This document shows, one piece after another, positions 15,774-24,194 of a stretch of DNA of 32,221 nt (position 1 is the stretch's first letter; each line of letters begins with the position of its first letter). The position numbers were made by a program, and so were the translations under genes. This DNA comes from Aurantimicrobium sp. (GTDB lineage: Bacteria; Actinomycetota; Actinomycetes; Actinomycetales; Microbacteriaceae). The stretch spans positions 83,677-115,897 of the forward strand of contig JAHEGZ010000007.1 of the NCBI GenBank assembly GCA_024644865.1, read 5' to 3'. The notes under the pieces were generated by a model. That model ran no database searches. It worked only from the letters and a program-made list of their open reading frames with translations, and was not told the DNA's origin.

Positions 15774-16262
15774 CTACCCCGAGTGAGCGTCGAGGTGCTC
15801 GGCCACGACGTGCGGAACATAGGGACGAACATCCCCACCGAGGGCAGCGACCTGGCGCACGAGCGAGCTCGAGACATAGGCGTGACCAGGCTCAGGAAGC
15901 ATGAACAGCGTCTCGATACCAGCGAGGTTTCGGTTGACCAGTGCCATGGGCGTCTCGTAAGTCACGTCGGCCTGATTACGGATGCCCTTGATCACGACTT
16001 TGGCGCCTACCTGGCTGCAGTAATCGACGAGCAAACCCTCTGACCACGAGGAAACAACAATGTTGCTGGGCAACCCGGCGGCGTGAATGGCCTTTTCGAT
16101 GAGCATGACGCGCTGCTCCACCGGAATCAACGCGCTCTTGCTCGGATTGTGAACGACGACCACGTGAAGGGTGTCGTACAGGTCGGCCGCGCGCGCGATC
16201 ACGTCAATGTGACCAAGGGTTACTGGGTCGAATGATCCGGGAACAACTGCAATCCTGCTCAT
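15774..16262 (-). CDS. coaD: Phosphopantetheine adenylyltransferase (162 aa)
   Basis: The enzyme catalyses the penultimate step of coenzyme A synthesis, joining ATP and 4'-phosphopantetheine. The nucleotidyltransferase motif [10 protein letters not shown] gives His18, [12 protein letters not shown] follows mid-protein, and the C-terminal [15 protein letters not shown] is present. Length is typical. Start ATG 16262 follows recG by 46 bases, and a hairpin lies in that gap. Confidence 0.97.
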   Translation of the reverse strand: MSRIAVVPGSFDPVTLGHIDVIARAADLYDTLHVVVVHNPSKSALIPVEQRVMLIEKAIHAAGLPSNIVVSSWSEGLLVDYCSQVGAKVVIKGIRNQADVTYETPMALVNRNLAGIETLFMLPEPGHAYVSSSLVRQVAALGGDVRPYVPHVVAEHLDAHSG

Positions 16263-16282
16263 GCGTCGAGCCTATTGCGTCT

Positions 16283-16303
16283 GGGGTGGGCGTACCCAGC
16301 CCC
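16283..16303 (-). terminator. GC-rich hairpin in the recG-coaD gap
   Basis: GGGGTGGG and CCCAGCCCC can pair as an 8-bp stem with one bulged G around a CGTA loop, between the recG stop and the coaD start. No U-tract follows on the minus strand, so it may be a weak or U-less terminator or an mRNA stem. Another strand-independent role is possible. Confidence 0.35.
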
Positions 16304-16308
16304 GAGAC

Positions 16309-18507
16309 CTAGTTTTTATCGAGGAATTCAGCCTCGGTCGCCGAAAGCCTGCGAGCGATAGCCTCGCGCAGGCTCGGGTGCCCGTCGAGCTTGGGGTCGG
16401 CATCCAAAATTTCGGATGCGGCCTCGCGGGCTTGGGCGATGAGGTCTCCGTCGCGAACAACCCGCAGTAGCTTGAGCGACGATCGACCGCCTGACTGCAT
16501 CGCACCGAGCACGTCACCCTCCGCACGCAGTTCGAGGTCGATGCGGGCCAGTTCGAAACCGTCGGTGGTGCTCGCCACGGCGTCGACCCGCTCACGGGCG
16601 AGCGACTGCGCGGGCGCGTCGGTCACAAACAGAGCGAGACCCGCGTGGCCACCACGACCCACGCGACCGCGAAGCTGGTGCAGCTGCGAGACGCCGAAGC
16701 GGTCGGCATCCATGACAACCATGGTCGATGCGTTCGGCACGTCGACGCCGACCTCGATCACCGTGGTGGCGACAACGACGTCAATCTCACCCGCAGCGAA
16801 CGCCTGCATCACCGCGTCTTTTTCATCGGTCTTCATACGGCCGTGTAGGCCGGCAATGCGGCGCCCGGCAAGCACGGGAAGGTTCTGCAACAAAGCAAGA
16901 ACCGCTTCGACCGACGCGCGCTCGCGAGGTTTCTCTCCGGCAAGTTCCGGGTCGTCAACCAGGCCACGCTCATCATCCGAAGCTCCCGCAGCGTCAATCG
17001 CGGGGCACACGACGAAGGCCTGCCGACCGTTGGCGAGCTCTTCACTGACACGTTCCCAGACGCGGTTCATCCATCCGGGATGATCGGCTAAAGCCACGGT
17101 GTGACTCGTGATTCCGGCACGACCAGCCGGAAGCTGCGCAATCACTGACACGTCGAGGTCTCCAAAGACCGTCATGGCGACAGTCCGCGGAATGGGAGTT
17201 GCGGTGAGAACCAGCGTGTGCGGCGTGTTGACCGCCTTGAGCCGCAGCGCCTGACGCTGTTCCACTCCAAAGCGGTGCTGCTCGTCGACGACCACGAGAC
17301 CCAAATCAAAGAATTCGATTTTGTCGGTCAGCAGAGCGTGAGTGCCGACAACGATTCGAGCCTGCCCCGAAACCACACGCAACAAAGCTTGGCGCTTGTC
17401 GGCGGCACCCAGTTGACCAGTGACGAGCGTTGGCACCAGTTGAGCTGAGAGGTCAGGGCCCAAGACTTTGACGATCGAGCGCAGGTGTTGGGCCGCCAGC
17501 ACCTCGGTGGGCGCGAGCAGGGCAGCCTGTCCCCCGCTTTGGGCCACTTGGAGCATGGCGCGCAGAGCGACAAGAGTCTTACCCGAACCGACTTCACCCT
17601 GAACGAGTCGGTTCATGGGAACCGTTTTTTCGATGTCGGCCGAGATCTCTTGACCGACCTGGCGCTGGTCGTCGGTGAGAGTGAAGGGCAGACTCGCATC
17701 GAACGATTCCAGCAACGCGCCGGCCTGACGAGGGGTCGCCGTGAGAGTGAGTGCCTCCGCCCGGCGAGACAGCAGTGCTGACTGCAACACCAGTGCCTCT
17801 GAGAAACGCAGGGCATCTCGTGCCTGCTGCCATTCGGTGTCAATGCTCGGTTGGTGCACCCACGTGAGGGCCGTCGCGAAATCAACAAGTTTGCGCTCGG
17901 CGCGCACACTCTCGGGAATCGGGTCACGTGCCCCTGCAGCCAACGGCAAAACGAGGTCGACAGCCTTAGCAATCTGCCAACTCGCGAGAGTGCTGGTTGC
18001 CGGGTAAATCGGGATGGGTTGCAGCGCCCAGGCGACGGCATCAGCATCCGACTGTTGGTCATTCTCAAATAGCTCGTAGTCGGGATGCGCGAGCTGCAGC
18101 GCATCGCGGTACCGGCCAACTTTGCCTGCAAAAATTCCGCGCACACCGGGCTTGAGGTCGCGAGCGCGCCACGCCTGGTTGAAGAAGGTCAGCGTGAGGA
18201 TTCCGCCCGAGCGACCGTCGGTGATGCGCACCTCAAGAATCGAGCCCCGACGCTGACGCATCGGGCGCTCGCGAACGTCGAGCACCTCGGCCACGATGGT
18301 GACGTTTTCGTCGACGGGGATGTCGCTGATGGCAGTGAGTTCACCACGACGGGCATATCGACGCGGGTAGTGCTCTAGCAGGTCGGCAACCGTCACCAGT
18401 CCGAAAGCCTTCTGCAGGGACGCGGCGGTCTTGCCGCCGATGAGACCTGCCAGCTTGCTGCCAAGCCCGGGCGTCGAAACGGGGGCGTCGAGGGGGCTGG
18501 AGGTCAC
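16309..18507 (-). CDS. recG: ATP-dependent DNA helicase RecG (732 aa)
   Basis: RecG reverses stalled replication forks and branch-migrates recombination intermediates. An N-terminal wedge/OB region (ELTAISDIPVDENVTIVAEV) precedes the helicase core, which has GEVGSGKTLVALRAML (Walker A), DEQHRFGVEQR (the RecG-type DEQH box), TATPIPRT, and the C-terminal QLHQLRGRVGRGG. I take GTG 18507 (VTSSPLDAP) as the start. An upstream in-frame GTG at 18537 would add ten unconserved residues and overlap the start of the divergent rsmD gene. Confidence 0.95.
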   Translation of the reverse strand: MTSSPLDAPVSTPGLGSKLAGLIGGKTAASLQKAFGLVTVADLLEHYPRRYARRGELTAISDIPVDENVTIVAEVLDVRERPMRQRRGSILEVRITDGRSGGILTLTFFNQAWRARDLKPGVRGIFAGKVGRYRDALQLAHPDYELFENDQQSDADAVAWALQPIPIYPATSTLASWQIAKAVDLVLPLAAGARDPIPESVRAERKLVDFATALTWVHQPSIDTEWQQARDALRFSEALVLQSALLSRRAEALTLTATPRQAGALLESFDASLPFTLTDDQRQVGQEISADIEKTVPMNRLVQGEVGSGKTLVALRAMLQVAQSGGQAALLAPTEVLAAQHLRSIVKVLGPDLSAQLVPTLVTGQLGAADKRQALLRVVSGQARIVVGTHALLTDKIEFFDLGLVVVDEQHRFGVEQRQALRLKAVNTPHTLVLTATPIPRTVAMTVFGDLDVSVIAQLPAGRAGITSHTVALADHPGWMNRVWERVSEELANGRQAFVVCPAIDAAGASDDERGLVDDPELAGEKPRERASVEAVLALLQNLPVLAGRRIAGLHGRMKTDEKDAVMQAFAAGEIDVVVATTVIEVGVDVPNASTMVVMDADRFGVSQLHQLRGRVGRGGHAGLALFVTDAPAQSLARERVDAVASTTDGFELARIDLELRAEGDVLGAMQSGGRSSLKLLRVVRDGDLIAQAREAASEILDADPKLDGHPSLREAIARRLSATEAEFLDKN

Positions 18508-18530
18508 GCATCCAGCGTACGCTTTGAAGC

Positions 18531-19097
18531 GTGACACGCATCATTGCCGGATTCGCCGGGTCGCGCGAGCTCAAAGTTCCCCCGACCGGCACGCGCCCCA
18601 CCAGCGACCGTGTTCGAGAGGCAATCTTCAGTGCTCTCGAGTCCCGCGATTCGATTGCAGGCGCCGTGGTGGTCGATCTTTACGCTGGCAGCGGTGCGCT
18701 CGGGCTCGAGGCGTTGAGTCGCAGTGCGTCCCGCGTCGTTCTCGTCGAAAAGAATCCCAAGGCAGCCGCCATCGCCGTCAAGAATGCCGAGCTCATACGC
18801 GCGGCGGGCAAGCTTGGCGTGTCCACAACTCGAGTGGTGACCGGGTCGGTCGCGAGCTTTCTGGGCAGTGCAACCGACACATTCGACCTGGTCTTTATTG
18901 ACCCGCCGTACGACCTGCCCAACGCCGAGATTGAAGCGTGCCTGCGCGCACTCGTGCCGCTCTTGAGCGCCGAGGCCGAGGTCGTACTCGAACGCTCGAC
19001 GCGGGATGCCGCACCCAGCCTTCCCGAACAACTTGAGCTCGTGCGCACCAAGGCCTACGGCGAAACCACGATCTACTGGATCGAGCCGGCTAGCTAA
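18531..19097 (+). CDS. rsmD: 16S rRNA (guanine(966)-N(2))-methyltransferase (188 aa)
   Basis: This is a SAM-dependent methyltransferase acting on 16S rRNA G966. The N-terminus TRIIAGFAG followed by TGTRPTSDRVREAIFSALE is the family signature. DLYAGSGALGLEAL is the SAM-binding motif and IDPPYDLP the catalytic DPPY motif. The GTG start at 18531 lies 23 bases from the chosen divergent recG start, so both promoters must fall in or near that short space. It converges with the glycosidase gene, with 31 bases between the stops. Confidence 0.95.
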   Translation: MTRIIAGFAGSRELKVPPTGTRPTSDRVREAIFSALESRDSIAGAVVVDLYAGSGALGLEALSRSASRVVLVEKNPKAAAIAVKNAELIRAAGKLGVSTTRVVTGSVASFLGSATDTFDLVFIDPPYDLPNAEIEACLRALVPLLSAEAEVVLERSTRDAAPSLPEQLELVRTKAYGETTIYWIEPAS

Positions 19098-19128
19098 TTA
19101 AGTCGACGGAGCGCTGAGAGCCTGGAAC

Positions 19129-21579
19129 CTAGAGCGTGACTGAGGTCGTTGCCCAGGTGTCGGTGACCGACAGGCCAACCGTAAGGGTGAACTCGCCAGG
19201 CTCGTAGACCCAGTCGCCGTCCCAGTAAGCCAGAGAGCGCTTCGAAACGGGAATTGAAACCCGGGCAGATTCTCCGGCGGCGACGTTCACTGTTGCGAAT
19301 CCGACGAGCCACTTGACGGGGCGGTCGACGCTCGAGTGTGGCCGCTCGGCATACACCTGTGCAACCTGCTTACCCGGGCGCAAACCCGTATTAGTCAGGG
19401 TCAGCTCGATGTGAGCATCTGCATTCGACCCCTCGCTGAAGTCGACGGTCGCCTCGTGCGTAACGTTCCACGACGTGTAGCCCAGTCCGAAGCCGAACGG
19501 GTAAGCCATCTCAGTGCCCTTTTTCAAGAAGCCGCGGTAGCCAATGTGAATTCCCTCATCGTAGGCAACCACACCGTTCTTGGGTGCTGTGTCGAGCACG
19601 GGGACATCAGCTTCGGATGCAGCCCACGTGGTGGGCAGTCGTCCACCCGGTTCGGCTCGGCCGAGCAACATGTCAACGATGGCATCGCCCATTTCTTGAC
19701 CGGCAAAGTACGTGAGGAGGATGGCGCGAACCTCATGGCGCCACGGCAAGAGAACCGGTGATCCGGAATTGACAATCACGACGGTGTTTGGATTCGCTGC
19801 AGCAACGGCGCGCACCAGATCATCTTGACGCCCCGGGAGAGTCAGATTCTTGCGGTCAAAGCCTTCGGACTCGACACGAGAGTTCGTGCCAACAACGACA
19901 ACTGCGACCTCCGCAGAGGCGGCCTGTGCGGCTGCAGCGGCGATGAGTGCATCCGAATCGGCAAGGTTGCTCTGGGTTCCCACCACCAACGCCATTGCAG
20001 GCGGCATGTGCTCTCTGATGTGTGGAGAAATCTCCAGACGAAGGTCGACGCTCTGGCCAGCAACAACATCAACCGGAAAAGTGACCTCGTTGGGTTGAAA
20101 AATGTCTGCGCCCGGGTCTTCACTGACCTGACCGGTATCCCCTTCACCAACGAGCTTGTCGTTGATAAACAGGCGCAAAGCGCCCACTGTTGCAGCGCCA
20201 ATGAGTATGGTGCCGGTTTCCTCGGGCTTATAAATCGTCTCGTAGAGAATCGTTTTGGTCTTCGCCAGAACGTGGGGCGAGTCGAGGAGCATGACCGTGC
20301 CTGCAAATCGATCTTCTGACAGCAAAATTCCGCCATCGTGCCCAACCATGGTTACTCGAACACCGTGCCCTCCCGTCTTCGGGTTGGTGATTCGTTCGAG
20401 ATCGAATTCGACCACTCCCTCTTGAACAATCGCTCCGGTCGAATAGGTAACATTTTCGCTCCCAAATTCCGCCTGTATGCCCGCAAGGGGCGTTACGACA
20501 TGCTCGGGAATGACGGTGGCACTTCCGCCGCCCTGTGAACGGGCTCGTCGCGCATTGTCACCAATAACAGCGATGGACGTTGGTCGACTCCTCCACGGCA
20601 ATGCCTGCCCCTCGTTCCGAAGCAGCACCGAACCCTCGCTCGCCAGGGCACGGGCGACGGCGATGTTGTCGACCTGGCGCAGGCTGAAATCGGGACGCTC
20701 CACCCCAGCCAGTGCGCCAACGCGGCCAGCAAGCCGAAGAATGCGAAGTACCTTGCGATCGAGAGTTGACTCGTCGATATCTCCGGTGCGAATCGCATCA
20801 ACAAGGGCTTGTCCCCACGGACCAATGGGGCCGGGCATCAGCAAATCTTGTTCGGCACGGGCACTGTTGATGCTGTGTGAGGCGAACCAGTCGCTGACAA
20901 CGACACCATCAAAGCCCCACTCGCTCTTGAGCGGCGTTTCGAGCAGATCGTTTTCACTCGAGGGAACACCGTTGATGAGGTTGTAGGAGCTCATGACCAT
21001 CCACGACCGAGCTTCGACTACTGCTTTCTCAAAGGCCAGCAGGTAAAGCTCGCGCAGGGCACGCTCGCTCACGACCGAGTTGGCGGTGAACCGCTCTTCT
21101 TCGTAGTCGTTAGCGACGTAGTGCTTGAGGCAGGCGGCAACTCCCTGTGATTGGATGCCGTCAACCAGAGCATCCGCCATGAAGGCAGTTAGATGCGGGT
21201 CTTCACTGAACGCCTCGAAGTGGCGGCCACCCAGCGGCGAGCGGTGCAGATTGATGGTCGGGCCGAGAACGGCGTGCACGCCCTTGCGGCGAGCCTCTCC
21301 GGCGACGGTCACGCCGGCGAGGTGGGCAGCGTCTCGACTCCAGGTCGAGCTCAGCGACGATGCCGACGGTAGGTTCAGCGAGGGGCTGCGTTCATCCCAC
21401 GTGACGCCGCGGACACCGCTGGGACCGTCGGAGACAACGAGCTCGGCCAGGCCGATTCGCTCGATGGGCGTCAGCGACCACATGGTCATACCCGTGCACA
21501 AGTGCACTTTCTCTTCAAGAGTCAACTCGCCCAGTTTGGCGCGCAGAATCTCTTCGGTTCGGTCCGTCTCACTGGTCAC
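19129..21579 (-). CDS. Glycoside hydrolase family 3, beta-glucosidase-like (816 aa)
   Basis: This is a GH3 enzyme with the long domain layout. The N-terminal (beta/alpha)8 domain contains KHYVANDYEEER near 152 and the nucleophile in VVVSDWFAS (about Asp230). An inserted PA14-like domain lies around 370-510 (GTILIGAATVGALRLFINDK). The alpha/beta C-terminal domain and a fibronectin-III-like end follow (FGFGLGYTSWNV ... TGLRPGKQVAQVY). No signal peptide is visible, so it probably acts on imported oligosaccharides or glycosides in the cytoplasm. I choose GTG 21579 because AAAGGAG lies 6 bases upstream; the longer open frame runs into thiL. The sugar specificity is not certain. Confidence 0.92.
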   Translation of the reverse strand: MTSETDRTEEILRAKLGELTLEEKVHLCTGMTMWSLTPIERIGLAELVVSDGPSGVRGVTWDERSPSLNLPSASSLSSTWSRDAAHLAGVTVAGEARRKGVHAVLGPTINLHRSPLGGRHFEAFSEDPHLTAFMADALVDGIQSQGVAACLKHYVANDYEEERFTANSVVSERALRELYLLAFEKAVVEARSWMVMSSYNLINGVPSSENDLLETPLKSEWGFDGVVVSDWFASHSINSARAEQDLLMPGPIGPWGQALVDAIRTGDIDESTLDRKVLRILRLAGRVGALAGVERPDFSLRQVDNIAVARALASEGSVLLRNEGQALPWRSRPTSIAVIGDNARRARSQGGGSATVIPEHVVTPLAGIQAEFGSENVTYSTGAIVQEGVVEFDLERITNPKTGGHGVRVTMVGHDGGILLSEDRFAGTVMLLDSPHVLAKTKTILYETIYKPEETGTILIGAATVGALRLFINDKLVGEGDTGQVSEDPGADIFQPNEVTFPVDVVAGQSVDLRLEISPHIREHMPPAMALVVGTQSNLADSDALIAAAAAQAASAEVAVVVVGTNSRVESEGFDRKNLTLPGRQDDLVRAVAAANPNTVVIVNSGSPVLLPWRHEVRAILLTYFAGQEMGDAIVDMLLGRAEPGGRLPTTWAASEADVPVLDTAPKNGVVAYDEGIHIGYRGFLKKGTEMAYPFGFGLGYTSWNVTHEATVDFSEGSNADAHIELTLTNTGLRPGKQVAQVYAERPHSSVDRPVKWLVGFATVNVAAGESARVSIPVSKRSLAYWDGDWVYEPGEFTLTVGLSVTDTWATTSVTL

Positions 21580-21585
21580 CGTCGG

Positions 21586-21592
21586 CTCCTTT
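21586..21592 (-). promoter_or_regulatory. Ribosome binding site fixing the GH3 start
   Basis: The minus strand reads AAAGGAG with a 6-base spacer to GTG 21579. This sets the GH3 N-terminus 32 codons inside the longest open frame and removes an otherwise implausible 68-base overlap with thiL. Confidence 0.75.
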
Positions 21593-21607
21593 GCTCGTCG
21601 AGCCAGC

Positions 21608-22615
21608 CTAGTAGATGAAAGGATTCCACCCACGAATCGGCAGTGAACGATTTCCGAAATAGACAGGCTCGGCACTCTGCTTAATCACTAAGCCAATCGG
21701 TGTGAATCCCAGCGGCAGCACCTGATCGGCCGGAAAAGTCGTGAGCAGGGCGTGCGATTCACCCGAGTAGAGCACGTGCTCGACGATGTCTTCGTCACTG
21801 AAACCACGGTTAGTGGCTTCCGGGGCGATGGCGGCGGCGGCGCGAGCGATACCCAGTTCGTCGAAGACCATTGAGACGCCACTGGCCTTGGCCATGCGCG
21901 ACGCGTCGAGAACAAGTCCGTCGGAGACATCCATCGCGGCAGTTGCGCCCGTGGTCGATGCACTCACCCCGAGGGCGATGGGCGGATGCGGTCGAAGCTG
22001 TGCGGCAACGAGGGACGAGCCCTTGATGGACTCGACCTCGTCAGCGTTCTCGGTCGCAAACAGCAGCTCAAGCCCCATACCCGCGGAGCCCAACTGTCCA
22101 GCAACCGCGATGACATCGCCAGGCTGTGCTCCTGAGCGGGTCAGTGGCGCGCGACCACCGAGGTCGCCGAACGCGGTCACGGTCAGCGTCAATGCTGGGG
22201 CTGACGAGAGGTCCCCTCCGACAACACCGCAACCGGGAGCGAGCTGCTCGCAGGCCAAGCGCAGGCCGTCAGCAATTCCCTCGAGCACGTCGATGTCTGT
22301 TTCAGGCGGCGCTCCAAGTGCAACGACGAGGGCGGTCGGGGCTGCCCCCATTGCGGCGACATCGGCCAGATTGACGGCACCGATTTTGAAGCCGATATCT
22401 TCGGGGCGCGACCATTCCTGGCGAAAATCAGGTCCCTCGACCATCATGTCGGTCGTCACGACAAATCGTCCGTCGGGTGCAGCGAGCACCGCAGCGTCAT
22501 CACCCGGACCCAGCAGCGTGCTGGCGGATTCCGGCAGTCGGGGAAAAATGCGCGCGAGAACATCCGCTTCGGCCATTTCGCCGAGGCTCACACCGTTCTC
22601 GAAGTCAGGAACCAC
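21608..22615 (-). CDS. thiL: Thiamine-monophosphate kinase (335 aa)
   Basis: The enzyme phosphorylates thiamine monophosphate to thiamine diphosphate. Family motifs in order are LGPGDDAAVL, TTDMMVEG, KIGAVNLADVAAMGA, GVVGGDLS and AAMDVSDGLVLDASRM, the PurM/ThiL-type ATP and Mg sites. The GTG at 22615 leaves the usual short lead (VSLGEMAEADVLARIFPRL). It is divergent from the DUF3515 lipoprotein gene with only 23 bases between starts. Confidence 0.95.
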   Translation of the reverse strand: MVPDFENGVSLGEMAEADVLARIFPRLPESASTLLGPGDDAAVLAAPDGRFVVTTDMMVEGPDFRQEWSRPEDIGFKIGAVNLADVAAMGAAPTALVVALGAPPETDIDVLEGIADGLRLACEQLAPGCGVVGGDLSSAPALTLTVTAFGDLGGRAPLTRSGAQPGDVIAVAGQLGSAGMGLELLFATENADEVESIKGSSLVAAQLRPHPPIALGVSASTTGATAAMDVSDGLVLDASRMAKASGVSMVFDELGIARAAAAIAPEATNRGFSDEDIVEHVLYSGESHALLTTFPADQVLPLGFTPIGLVIKQSAEPVYFGNRSLPIRGWNPFIY

Positions 22616-22638
22616 AGCTCCACGCTAGCCTGAATGGG

Positions 22639-23106
22639 ATGTCTGTTCGCTCCCTTGCCCCCGTTCTCGTGCTCAGCACGTTACTTCTGGCTGGATGCGG
22701 GGCAATTGTGCCAATGACTCCGGCAAAAGAGGCGAACGACGCTGCCTGCGCAACCGTGACCGTGCGCCTGCCGTCGACGGTGGCCGATCAGGGTAAGCGC
22801 GAGACGAACGCTCAGGCGACCGGCGCGTGGGGAACGCCCGCGAGTATCCTGTTGCACTGTGGCGTGGCAGTACCGGGCCCCACGACACTTCCGTGCGTTG
22901 AGGTCAACGGTGTGGACTGGATTGAAGATGATGCGGACAAGCCGCTGTATCGCTACACGACCTTCGGGCGGGTTCCCGCGGTCGAGGTGGTCGTCGACTC
23001 GAACATAGTCAGTGGCACGACAACTCTGGTCGACCTGGCCGGGTCACTCTCGCAGATTCCTGCGACGACTCACTGCACAGATCTGAGCGACGTCTTCAAG
23101 AACTAG
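22639..23106 (+). CDS. DUF3515 family lipoprotein (155 aa)
   Basis: This is an actinobacterial envelope protein of unknown function. The signal sequence SVRSLAPVLVLSTLLLAGC ends in a lipobox (LLAGC) with lipidated Cys20, so the protein is anchored outside the cytoplasmic membrane. The DUF3515 blocks are visible: CATVTVRLPSTVADQ, QATGAWGTPASILLHCGV, CVEVNGVDWI and YTTFGRVPAVEVVV. I use ATG 22639; the open frame continues upstream antisense to thiL, but a signal peptide begins here. Its stop shares a CTAG with the stop of ddl. It is commonly found between ddl and thiL in this group. Confidence 0.9.
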   Translation: MSVRSLAPVLVLSTLLLAGCGAIVPMTPAKEANDAACATVTVRLPSTVADQGKRETNAQATGAWGTPASILLHCGVAVPGPTTLPCVEVNGVDWIEDDADKPLYRYTTFGRVPAVEVVVDSNIVSGTTTLVDLAGSLSQIPATTHCTDLSDVFKN

Positions 23107-24194
23107 CCGCGGTGTGCCAGTGCAACATCTATGAGTTCGTCGATGAGGTCTGAGTAACCGAGCCCACTGGCCTGCCAGCACTGCGGGAACATCGAAATCG
23201 GCGTGAAGCCAGGCATCGTGTTGATCTCATTGAACACGAAGCCGTCATCCGTCAAGAAGAAGTCGACGCGAGACAGGCCCGCTCCGCCAATGGCTTCGAA
23301 CACACGGATCGACAGCTGCTGCAGCTCGCCCAGCTCTCCCGGAGTGAGGTCAGCTGGACAGACCGTCTCGATTCCGGCGGCACCCAGGTACTTAGCGTCA
23401 AAGTCGTAGAAGCCCGAACCGTGAATGACAACCTCACCGGCGACGGATGCTCGGGTCGGCTCCCCGGGGCGTCCCTGAAGCACAGCGCACTCCACCTCGC
23501 GACCGACGATTGTCGTCTCGACAAGTACCCGGTCATCTTCAGCAAACGCCTTGGCCATGGCCGTTGCCAGATCGTCCCAGCGCTCAACCTTGCTCACGCC
23601 AACACTTGATCCGGCGCGTGAGGGCTTGATGAACACGGGAAGACTCATCTGCTCGAGAACGGCGCGAACCGCCTGCGGCTTGGAGAGCCATTCCTCGTGA
23701 GCGATGGTCCGCCACGGCGCAACCGCGATGCCTGCGCGCTCAACGATGGTTTTGGTGAAGTGTTTGTCCATGCCCAGGCTCGAGGCCAGAACGCCACAGC
23801 CGACATAAGGCAGACCGTACAGTTCGAGCATTCCTTGCAGCGTGCCGTCTTCTCCAAAGGGTCCATGCACAATGGGGAATACGATGTCGACCTCGCCAAG
23901 GGAGCGCTCCGAGCCGCCCTCTGAGACGCGTAGCTCGCGGGAACCGGCCTGGTCGGGCCAGATGATGCGCGAGCCGTTGTCTTCGACTTCCGGCAAGGCA
24001 TTTGCGTCTAGCGTGTAGCCGCTGACGTCGGCCGTGGCGAGCGTGAAGGCACCACCACGAGTGATGCCCACTGGAATAACTTCGTACCGCTGCGGGTCGA
24101 TTGCCTCAAGGACTCCCCGCGCGGTAGCGCAGCTAATCGAGTGCTCGCTTGATCGCCCGCCAAAAAGAACCGCGACTACGAGCTTGGTTGTCAT
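23103..24194 (-). CDS. ddl: D-alanine--D-alanine ligase (363 aa)
   Basis: The enzyme makes the D-Ala-D-Ala dipeptide for peptidoglycan with ATP. The N-terminal VAVLFGGRSSEHSIS, central HGPFGEDGTLQGMLEL, LPVFIKPSRAGSSVGVSKV (ATP-grasp) and C-terminal INTMPGFTPISMFP are all family signatures. Length is normal. The ATG at 24194 lies inside the end of gpsA (62-base overlap), indicating translational coupling. Confidence 0.97.
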   Translation of the reverse strand: MTTKLVVAVLFGGRSSEHSISCATARGVLEAIDPQRYEVIPVGITRGGAFTLATADVSGYTLDANALPEVEDNGSRIIWPDQAGSRELRVSEGGSERSLGEVDIVFPIVHGPFGEDGTLQGMLELYGLPYVGCGVLASSLGMDKHFTKTIVERAGIAVAPWRTIAHEEWLSKPQAVRAVLEQMSLPVFIKPSRAGSSVGVSKVERWDDLATAMAKAFAEDDRVLVETTIVGREVECAVLQGRPGEPTRASVAGEVVIHGSGFYDFDAKYLGAAGIETVCPADLTPGELGELQQLSIRVFEAIGGAGLSRVDFFLTDDGFVFNEINTMPGFTPISMFPQCWQASGLGYSDLIDELIDVALAHRG

